Positions 57,867-64,000 of a DNA stretch of 64,000 bases are shown here, piece by piece. Under the pieces are notes generated by a model. It saw only the letters and a list, made by a program, of their open reading frames with translations, did not search any database and was not told the origin of the DNA. The translations under genes and the position numbers were made by a program. The stretch lies in assembly GCF_019805165.1 (NCBI RefSeq), contig NZ_RWIJ01000029.1:1-64000 (forward strand), in the 5' to 3' direction. The stretch is from Azospirillum sp. 412522 (GTDB lineage Bacteria > Pseudomonadota > Alphaproteobacteria > Azospirillales > Azospirillaceae). How positions within the stretch are numbered: the stretch's first letter is position 1; every line of letters starts with the position of its first letter.

Positions 57867-57880
57867 TTGATCTGTATCAA
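57867..57880 (-). promoter_or_regulatory. FNR/FixK-type box of sRNA unit 1
   Basis: TTGATACAGATCAA on the reverse strand is a perfect TTGAT-N4-ATCAA palindromic box. It lies 55 bp beyond the hisC stop codon in hisC's direction of transcription. Confidence 0.75.
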
Positions 57881-57935
57881 AATCAGTTAGTATCACGGCA
57901 TGCAGCTCGCGTCGCCCCGCTGCAACCCGCGAACC

Positions 57936-59021
57936 TCAGCCGAGAATCTCCGCCAGTGCCACCACCAGCGCCTTGTTTTCCTCCTCACGGCCGACCGTGA
58001 TCCGCAGGCAGTCGGACAGGCCATACTCGGTGACCGGCTTCACCAGGATGCCGCGGCGGGCGAGATGGTGGATGACGGCCTGGGTCCCCAGAGACGGGTC
58101 GGGCGGCACGCGGGCCAGCACGAAGTTGCAGACGCTGGGATAGACACGCAGCCCGACCCGCTCCAGCTCGCGCGACAGCCAGGGCAGCCATTGCGCATTG
58201 TGGGCGAAGGTCGCCTCCTCGTGCCCGGCGTCGCTCAACGCGGCGGCGGCCGTCAATTGGGCCGGCAGCGAAACGTTGAAGGTGCCTCGGATGGCGTTGA
58301 CAGCCTCGATCACCGTGGCCGGGCCATAGCCCCACCCCACCCGCAGCCCCGCCAACCCATGCATCTTGGAGAAGGTGCGGATCAGCAGAACATTGTCGCA
58401 ATTCTCGACGATCTCCGTCCCGTCGCTGTAGTCCGGCAACCGACAGTAATCGGCATAGGCCGAATCCAGCACCAGCAGCGTGTGCGGCGGCAGCCCGGCA
58501 CGCAACCGCTGTACCGAGTCGGCCGGGATATAGGTGCCGGTCGGGTTGTTGGGGTTGGCGAGGAAGCAGATCTTCGTCCGCTCGCTGGCACGGTCGATCA
58601 GGGCCTCGACATCGACCACCATGTCGCGCTCCGCCGCGACGACCGCGGTGGCCCCGGCGGCGCGGATCGCCTTGAGGAACCCGCGATAGCCCCGCTCATG
58701 GCAGAGAACCTCGTCACCGGGGCCGGCGAAGGCCTGGGCGACCAGATGGATCAGTTCCTCCGACCCGGCGGTGCAGACGATGCGCTCGACATCGATGGAA
58801 TGTCGGCGTGCGATGGCGTGGCGCAGCGGCTCCTGGTCCCAGTCGGGATAGCAATGGATACGGGTCGCCGCTTCGCAATAGGCGTCCAGCGCCAACGGGC
58901 TGGGGCCAAGCGGATTATGGGTGAGCGACAAATCGATCCACCGGCGACCATCGCGTGGCGGGCGGGCGGGACGGTACGGCTTTATCTGGCCAACGCTGGG
59001 ACGGGGGCTGAGCAGGTCCAT
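57936..59021 (-). CDS. hisC: Histidinol-phosphate aminotransferase-like enzyme
   Basis: A 361-residue class I/II aminotransferase of the HisC subgroup. WIDLSLTHNPLGPSPLALDA, VCTAGSEELIHLVAQAF, FLANPNNPTGTYIPADSVQR and the PLP-binding IRTFSKMHGLAGLRVGWGYG (Lys in TFSKMHGLAG) are visible. It converts imidazole-acetol phosphate to histidinol phosphate, but many such paralogues also act on aromatic amino acids. No other his genes are adjacent, so the substrate is not certain. Its end is followed by the sRNA-like units. Confidence 0.9.
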   Translation of the reverse strand: MDLLSPRPSVGQIKPYRPARPPRDGRRWIDLSLTHNPLGPSPLALDAYCEAATRIHCYPDWDQEPLRHAIARRHSIDVERIVCTAGSEELIHLVAQAFAGPGDEVLCHERGYRGFLKAIRAAGATAVVAAERDMVVDVEALIDRASERTKICFLANPNNPTGTYIPADSVQRLRAGLPPHTLLVLDSAYADYCRLPDYSDGTEIVENCDNVLLIRTFSKMHGLAGLRVGWGYGPATVIEAVNAIRGTFNVSLPAQLTAAAALSDAGHEEATFAHNAQWLPWLSRELERVGLRVYPSVCNFVLARVPPDPSLGTQAVIHHLARRGILVKPVTEYGLSDCLRITVGREEENKALVVALAEILG

Positions 59022-59085
59022 AACCTCGGTCTCCGGTAGCGGATCGGTCGAACTGCACGTCAGGCGACCGATTGAACCGCAAACC

Positions 59086-59120
59086 GGTGCGCGACGCCAC
59101 AGGACATTGCGTCGCGCACC
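59086..59120 (-). terminator. Terminator after the aap operon
   Basis: GGTGCGCGACGC and GCGTCGCGCACC form a 12-bp perfect stem around an 11-nt loop, 63 bp after the aapP stop codon on the reverse strand. A short GGTTTG follows. Confidence 0.75.
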
Positions 59121-59183
59121 GTGAGTCGAGGTGTTTTGTTTCCGTGTGGCGGATCGAATGGAACTGTCGATCCGCCCCGGCGA

Positions 59184-59969
59184 TCAGTGGTTCAGAATCT
59201 GGCTGAGGAAAAGGCGCGTGCGGTCCGACTTCGGGTTCGAGAAGAACGCGTCCGGCGTGTCCTGCTCGACGATCTCGCCGCGGTCCATGAAGATGACGCG
59301 GTCGGCGACCGACTTGGCGAAGCCCATCTCGTGCGTCACGCACAACATGGTCATGCCGTCCTCGGCCAGCCCGATCATGACGTCCAGCACCTCCTTGACC
59401 ATCTCGGGGTCGAGGGCGGAGGTCGGCTCGTCGAACAGCATCACCTTCGGGCTCATGCACAGCGACCGCGCGATGGCCACGCGCTGCTGCTGGCCACCCG
59501 AAAGCTGGCCGGGATATTTCTTGGCCTGCTCGGCGATGCGCACCCGCTTCAAGTAGCTCATCGCCCGCTCTTCCGCCTCGGCCTTCGGCATCTTGCGGAC
59601 CCAGATGGGAGCGAGCGTGCAGTTCTCCAGGACCGTCAGGTGCGGGAACAGGTTGAAGTGCTGGAACACCATGCCGACTTCGCGGCGGACCAGCTCGATG
59701 TTCTTCAGGTTGTTTGTCAGCTCGATCTTGTCGATGACGATCGTGCCCTTCTGATGCTCCTCAAGCCGGTTCAGGCAGCGGATCATCGTCGATTTGCCCG
59801 AGCCGGACGGACCGCAGACGACGATGCGCTCCCCCTTCTGGACGCTGAGGTTGATGTTCTTCAGGACGTGGAATTCGCCGTACCACTTGTTGACACCCGT
59901 GCAGCGGATGATTTCCTCGCCGCTGAGGGTGTGCTTCGGCTTGGCGCCCTGGGACATGGCCTGGGACAT
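59184..59969 (-). CDS. aapP: General L-amino acid ABC transporter, ATP-binding protein
   Basis: A 261-residue polar amino acid ABC ATPase. Walker A is CGPSGSGKSTMIRCLNRLEE, the signature is LSGGQQQRVAIARSL, Walker B is KVMLFDEPTSALDPEMV, and the H-loop is in CVTHEMGFAKSVADR. This is the last gene of the aapJQMP operon, whose product takes up a broad range of L-amino acids. The start at 59969 is the first ATG of MSQAMSQGAKP; 59957 is possible. Confidence 0.93.
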   Translation of the reverse strand: MSQAMSQGAKPKHTLSGEEIIRCTGVNKWYGEFHVLKNINLSVQKGERIVVCGPSGSGKSTMIRCLNRLEEHQKGTIVIDKIELTNNLKNIELVRREVGMVFQHFNLFPHLTVLENCTLAPIWVRKMPKAEAEERAMSYLKRVRIAEQAKKYPGQLSGGQQQRVAIARSLCMSPKVMLFDEPTSALDPEMVKEVLDVMIGLAEDGMTMLCVTHEMGFAKSVADRVIFMDRGEIVEQDTPDAFFSNPKSDRTRLFLSQILNH

Positions 59970-59999
59970 GGGTCTCGTGTCTCCCTTGACGGCGAGGAT

Positions 60000-61106
60000 C
60001 TAGCGGCGGTGGCCGCGATTGAGATCGCGTTCGAGCTTCTGGCTGTATTTCGACATGCTGAAGCAGAAGATCCAGTAGATCACGCCGATGAACAGATAGG
60101 CCTCGCGGTAGAAACCGCGCCAGGACGGATCGGACAGCGCCGCCTTCGCAGTGCCGAGCAGATCGTACAGGCCGATGATGATGACGAGCGAGGTGTCCTT
60201 GAAGAAGCTGATGAAGGTGTTCACCAGCGGCGGGATGGCGATGGCCAGCGCCTGCGGCAGGATGATCTTCCGCATCTTCTGCCAATAGCCGAGTCCCAGC
60301 CCGTCCGCCGCCTCGTACTGCCCCTTCGGGATCGCCTGCAAACCGCCGCGGATCGCCTCGGCCATATAGGCGGCGGCGAACATGATGAAGGCGATCTGCG
60401 CGCGCAGCAGCTTGTCGATCGACACGCCGTTCGGCAGGAACAGCGGCAGCATCACCGACGCCATGAACAGCAGGCTGATCAGCGGCACGCCGCGGATCAG
60501 CTCGATGTAGGTGACGCACAGCACCTTCACCGCCGGCATGTTCGACCGCCGGCCGAGCGCCAGCAGGATCGACACCGGGAAGGCCACCGCCAGACCGATC
60601 ACCGAAAGGATGATGGTCAGCGGCAGGCCGCCCCACAGCGTGTTCTCGACATAGGTCAGGCCGAGGACACCGCCCCACATCAGGACCGCCACCAGCGCCA
60701 GACCGGCGGCCCATACCAGCCCGAACCACGGCTTCCAAAAGCGGCGGTCGCAACTGGCGACCAGCAGGGCGATGAAGACGGCGATGGTGACCAGAGGTCG
60801 CCACTGCTGTTCCCACGGGAACATGCCGAACATGATGAAGCGCAGCTTCTCGCTGATGAAACCCCAGCAGGCGCCGCCGGCATCCTGCCGGCAGACCGTG
60901 GAGGTCGCGTCGAAGCCATGGGCGCGGATCAGCAGCCAGTTGACGAAGGGCGGGATCGCCGACGCCAAAAGCCCCAGGACCAGAACGGTCAGGATGGCGT
61001 TGTACCAGCTGTTGAAAAGGTTGTTCCGCAGCCACGCGATCGGGCCGACGGTGTTGGCCGGCGGACGCTCGTCCGGCAGGCCGACGCTTTGCACGTTGTC
61101 GGTCAT
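60000..61106 (-). CDS. aapM: General L-amino acid ABC transporter, permease M
   Basis: A 368-residue membrane protein with about eight helices. The EAA-type permease loop is GLQAIPKGQYEAADGLGLGY. FYREAYLFIGVIYWIFCFSM is near the C-terminus. Only the AapM/BztC-type permeases have this long periplasmic insert and LLIRAHGFDATSTVC. It forms the membrane pore with AapQ. The gene lies between aapQ and aapP with 5 and 30 bp gaps. Confidence 0.93.
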   Translation of the reverse strand: MTDNVQSVGLPDERPPANTVGPIAWLRNNLFNSWYNAILTVLVLGLLASAIPPFVNWLLIRAHGFDATSTVCRQDAGGACWGFISEKLRFIMFGMFPWEQQWRPLVTIAVFIALLVASCDRRFWKPWFGLVWAAGLALVAVLMWGGVLGLTYVENTLWGGLPLTIILSVIGLAVAFPVSILLALGRRSNMPAVKVLCVTYIELIRGVPLISLLFMASVMLPLFLPNGVSIDKLLRAQIAFIMFAAAYMAEAIRGGLQAIPKGQYEAADGLGLGYWQKMRKIILPQALAIAIPPLVNTFISFFKDTSLVIIIGLYDLLGTAKAALSDPSWRGFYREAYLFIGVIYWIFCFSMSKYSQKLERDLNRGHRR

Positions 61107-61111
61107 GGCCG

Positions 61112-62311
61112 TTACCGCTCCACCAGCGCGATGCGCTTGTTGTACCAGTTCATGAAGATCGAGATGCTGAGGCTGATGACGAGATAGGTGCCCATGATCA
61201 TCGTCACCCCTTCGATCGCCTGGCCGGTCTGGTTCAGCGTCGTGTTGGCGATCGACACCAGATCCGGATAGCCGATGGCGAGCGCCAGGGAGCTGTTCTT
61301 CGTCAGGTTCAGATATTGGCTGGTCAGCGGCGGCACGATCACCCGCAGCGCCTGCGGCAGGATCACCAGACGCAGGGTCGGGCTGCTCGGCAGGCCGAGA
61401 GCGCGGGCCGCCTCGGTCTGGCCCCAGTTGACCGCCTTGATGCCGCTGCGCACCACCTCGGCGATGAAGGCCGCGGTGTAGAGGGTCAGGCCGGTCAGGA
61501 TGGCGAAGAATTCGGGCGAGATGGCGGCGCCGCCGGTGAAGTTGAAGCCGGACAGCGTCGGGACGTCCATCGCGAGGGGCGCACCGCCGGCGAGCCAGGT
61601 CAGGACCGGCAGGCCGACGATCAGGCCCAGCCCGGCCCAGCCCGCGGGGAACGGCTGACCGGTGCGCGCCTGCCGCGCCCTGGCCCAGCGCGACACGCCC
61701 CAGGCGGCGACGATGGCGACCAGCAGCGCGATGCCCATGTTGGCCCAGACCGGATCGGGGGCCGGAACCGGCACGCGCAGGCCGCGCTGCGACAGGAAGA
61801 CGCCCGGGATCGGGTTCAACGCCTGACGCACCGGCGGCAGGCCGTCCGACACCAGCGCGTACCAGAAGAACAGCTGCAGCAGCGGCGGGATGTTGCGGAT
61901 GATCTCGACATAGGTCGAGGCCAGCTTGGCGATCAGCCAGTTGCTGGACAGCCGGGCGACGCCGATGATCGTGCCGATGATCGTCGCCAGGATGACGCCG
62001 ATGATCGACACCTTCAGCGTGTTCAGCACGCCGACCAGGAAGGCCCGGCCATAGGTGTCCTTCGGCGAATAGTCGATCAGCGACTCGCCGATGCCGAAGG
62101 CCGCTTCACGCTCCAGGAAATGGTACCCGGTCGCGATCGAGCGCCGCGCGAGGTTGTCGAGCGTGTTTGAAATCAGGAACCAGCCGACCAGGACGACCGC
62201 GCCGACCACCAGGATCTGGTAGACGATGGCGCGGAACGTCGGGTCGCTGAGGGAAAACGATACGCCACCCGGCGGCGGAGCGCCTTGGGTGGTCCGGGTC
62301 TCGGTCGCCAC
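61112..62311 (-). CDS. aapQ: General L-amino acid ABC transporter, permease Q
   Basis: A 399-residue permease with the first helix VYQILVVGAVVLVGWFLISN. The permease loop is GIKAVNWGQTEAARALGLPS, with IRNIPPLLQLFFWYALVSDG before it. It is the usual partner of AapM. The start is GTG at 62311 with GGGGAG upstream. A hairpin (62471-62509) lies between it and aapJ. Confidence 0.92.
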   Translation of the reverse strand: MATETRTTQGAPPPGGVSFSLSDPTFRAIVYQILVVGAVVLVGWFLISNTLDNLARRSIATGYHFLEREAAFGIGESLIDYSPKDTYGRAFLVGVLNTLKVSIIGVILATIIGTIIGVARLSSNWLIAKLASTYVEIIRNIPPLLQLFFWYALVSDGLPPVRQALNPIPGVFLSQRGLRVPVPAPDPVWANMGIALLVAIVAAWGVSRWARARQARTGQPFPAGWAGLGLIVGLPVLTWLAGGAPLAMDVPTLSGFNFTGGAAISPEFFAILTGLTLYTAAFIAEVVRSGIKAVNWGQTEAARALGLPSSPTLRLVILPQALRVIVPPLTSQYLNLTKNSSLALAIGYPDLVSIANTTLNQTGQAIEGVTMIMGTYLVISLSISIFMNWYNKRIALVER

Positions 62312-62470
62312 GGACTACTCTCCCCCAACCATCGCTTCCCAGACGGTGCCCACGCGGTTCCGGACGTTCTTCCGGGCATTTCCCACACCGTCGGGGATGC
62401 GACATGTCTCCCAATGCGGTCAGATCGCGGGCGTTTCAATGACGCCCTTCGCGACCGCTCCTACGACCGG

Positions 62471-62509
62471 AAGGCCGCCCTCTTCAGGATCCCTGACGGG
62501 GACGGCCTT
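62471..62509 (-). terminator. Intercistronic hairpin between aapJ and aapQ
   Basis: AAGGCCG+CCCTC and GGGGA+CGGCCTT can pair around a 15-nt loop, 15 bp after the aapJ stop. It may stabilise aapJ mRNA or partly terminate, giving more binding protein than permease, as is common in such operons. Confidence 0.55.
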
Positions 62510-62524
62510 CGAACGGCGGCGTGC

Positions 62525-63544
62525 TTACCGGAACGGCTGCGCGTACATCAGGCCACCCTTGGTCCACAGGGCGTTCAGGCCGCGCTCCAGCTTCAGCGGA
62601 GTGCCGGGACCGACATTGCGGTCGAAGATCTCGCCGTAGTTGCCGACCTTCTTCACGATGTTGTAGGCCCACTTCTCGTCCAGGCCCAGAGCCTTGCCCA
62701 TGCCCGGCGAGGCGCCGAGGAAGCGCTGGATGTCCGGGTTCTTGGAGCTGTTGAACTCGTCGGCGTTCTTGGAGGTGATGCCGAACTCCTCCGCCTGGAT
62801 GGTGGCGTAGACCGTCCACTTGACGATGTCGAACCACTGGTCGTCACCGTGGCGCACGGCCGGAGCCAGCGGCTCCTTGGAGATGACTTCCGGAAGGATG
62901 ACGTGGTCATCCGGAACCGGCGCCACGCCGGCGCGGGTGCCGGCGAGACCGGACACGTCGGTGGTCAGCACGTCGCAGCGGCCGGCGAAGTAGGCGGCGT
63001 TCACCTCGTCGTTCGACTCGATGACGACCGGGTTGTAGGTCATGTTGTTGGCGCGGAAATAGTCCGCGAGGTTCAGCTCGGTCGTGGTGCCCGACTGGAC
63101 GCAGACGGTGGCGCCGTTCAGTTCCTTGGCGCTCTTCACGCCCAGCTTCTTCGGAACCATGAAGCCCTGGCCGTCATAATAGGTGACGGGGGCGAAGTTG
63201 AGGCCGACCGAGGTGTCGCGGGTCAGCGTGGCGGTGGTGTTGCGCGACAGCAGGTCGACTTCGCCGGACTGGATGGCCGGGAAGCGCTGCTGGGCGGACA
63301 GCGGGGTGAACTTGACCTTGTTCGCGTCGTTGAAGATGGCGACCGCGACGGCACGGCAGTAATCGACGTCCAGGCCGGTCCAGTTGCCGGCGCTGTCGGG
63401 GTTGCCGAAACCCGGCAGGCCGGCGTTGACGCCGCACTGCACGAAGCCGCGCTGCTTGACGGTGTCGAGCGTGGCGGCGCCGGCAACGGCACTGGCGGAA
63501 ACGACCACGGCCGCCGCAGCGGCGGCGAGGAACCCTGACTTCAT
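62525..63544 (-). CDS. aapJ: General L-amino acid ABC transporter, periplasmic binding protein
   Basis: A 339-residue protein with a signal peptide (SGFLAAAAAAVVVSASAVAG, ending in AGA). The SBP_bac_3 domain starts at LDTVKQRGFVQCGVNAGLPG. NWTGLDVDYCRAVAVAIFND is the ligand-binding strand, and the TTTELNLADYFRANNMTYNP region is specific for the AapJ type. It delivers L-amino acids to AapQM. The ATG at 63544 has GGTGGAG 8 nt upstream; an earlier in-frame codon is not used. Confidence 0.93.
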   Translation of the reverse strand: MKSGFLAAAAAAVVVSASAVAGAATLDTVKQRGFVQCGVNAGLPGFGNPDSAGNWTGLDVDYCRAVAVAIFNDANKVKFTPLSAQQRFPAIQSGEVDLLSRNTTATLTRDTSVGLNFAPVTYYDGQGFMVPKKLGVKSAKELNGATVCVQSGTTTELNLADYFRANNMTYNPVVIESNDEVNAAYFAGRCDVLTTDVSGLAGTRAGVAPVPDDHVILPEVISKEPLAPAVRHGDDQWFDIVKWTVYATIQAEEFGITSKNADEFNSSKNPDIQRFLGASPGMGKALGLDEKWAYNIVKKVGNYGEIFDRNVGPGTPLKLERGLNALWTKGGLMYAQPFR

Positions 63545-63921
63545 ATTATAAACTCCACCCTGTTCTTGCGTTCTTCGCATTTGAGCGGTCTGATGACGCG
63601 CTTGGCCACGCCGGCCTTGTGATCCGCCCCCATGATCCGGCGGGACAATCCCCGCTGGACCGGTCCTGTGAGGATCGCGACGCAGCCATGCGCGTGGGAC
63701 AAGAGTGTATCAACTTGATCCGGCTTGTCGAATCCTCTGTGCATTGGTGGTGTTACCAGAACATCCCGACCGCTGAAGGCCGTTGCGCACAATCCGCGAT
63801 GGCGGCAAGGCGTCCGGAATGACACAATGTTCGGCCGCGCCCGCGCCGCCTCCCGGGGACTTCCCCTGCAAATGACGGAATCGGACGCGCCGGATTGCCG
63901 CTCCAGCCAAACGGACAGTCG
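63545..63921. other. Divergent promoter region of aap operon and metC
   Basis: The 377 bp contain no credible gene. A weak reverse-strand promoter candidate is TCGACA (63726-63731), a 16-bp spacer and TACACT (63704-63709), which would serve aapJ about 160 bp downstream. No clear operator is seen. Confidence 0.4.
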
Positions 63922-64000
63922 ATGAAAGACGTCACCAAGGACACGATTCTCGTACATGCCGGCCGCGACCCGCGGAACAACCACGGCATCGTCAACCCGC
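63922..64000 (+). CDS. metC: Cystathionine beta-lyase-like protein, N-terminal part (cut by window edge)
   Basis: The frame begins ATG at 63922 with MKDVTKDTILVHAGRDPRNN and HGIVNP. This is the start pattern of alphaproteobacterial cystathionine beta-lyase (Cys/Met metabolism PLP enzymes). Only 26 residues lie inside the window, so MetC versus a related gamma-synthase or lyase cannot be resolved. Confidence 0.75.
   Translation, partial: MKDVTKDTILVHAGRDPRNNHGIVNP

Overview
The window is about 64 kb of GC-rich alphaproteobacterial chromosome, most likely Azospirillum or a close Rhodospirillales relative. The evidence is a fused trpE(G) anthranilate synthase behind a Trp-rich leader and attenuator, gapR, popZ, an aa3-oxidase subunit IV peptide, hdaA, an Aap-type amino acid ABC transporter, and many 4-bp ATGA/GTGA gene overlaps. 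Identification is from protein sequence read by eye; no database search was possible.

Left part (1-35.8 kb) is ordinary core genome with one envelope-polysaccharide block. In order: start of the pntA-type transhydrogenase gene, gapR, the trpL-trpE(G) attenuation unit, phoU, a pentapeptide-repeat protein, a MarR regulator, a polyamine pair (aguB and an acetylpolyamine-amidohydrolase-like enzyme), then polysaccharide genes on both strands (SLBB exporter plus glycosyltransferase on +; ligase/polymerase, glycosyltransferase, chain-length protein and glycosyltransferase on -) around a PraR-like regulator. Next come hutG, an AAA ATPase, MarR and SDR genes, the hdaA/AI-2E permease/CDP-alcohol transferase/DUF2066 set divergent from purM-purN, an aa3 subunit IV peptide, valS, popZ, tolC, a rhodanese and pcm.

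Middle part (36.1-50.1 kb) is a 13.9-kb integrated element in a tRNA-Cys gene. A 79-bp direct repeat marks attL and attR, and a tyrosine integrase lies just inside attR. Tandem TTGCTCCCA sites, probably integrase arm sites, lie inside both ends. The element has a resolvase, small HTH and RHH regulators, an AP2/HNH-like protein, DUF3102 and antirepressor-like proteins, two proteins resembling phage internal-virion (ejection) proteins, and two AT-rich cargo genes, one a PD-(D/E)XK-like nuclease. I see no capsid, portal, terminase or lysis gene, so it is a satellite-like or decayed element. It has its own repeated intergenic motif (four full copies and one partial) and a duplicated non-coding module.

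Right part (50.1-64 kb) returns to core genome: tRNA-Asn, small conserved proteins, an HtrA-like protein that has lost its catalytic residues, a NUDIX hydrolase, cysK, an AlaX editing protein, sseA, two GNAT acetyltransferases, hisC, the aapJQMP operon and the start of a metC-like gene. Between hisC and a small membrane-protein gene are two tandem, previously unmarked small-RNA-like units. They share a 16-nt C-rich head, each ends in its own terminator hairpin, and each has an FNR/FixK-type box about 41.5 nt upstream of the expected start. I consider this the most interesting feature of the window.
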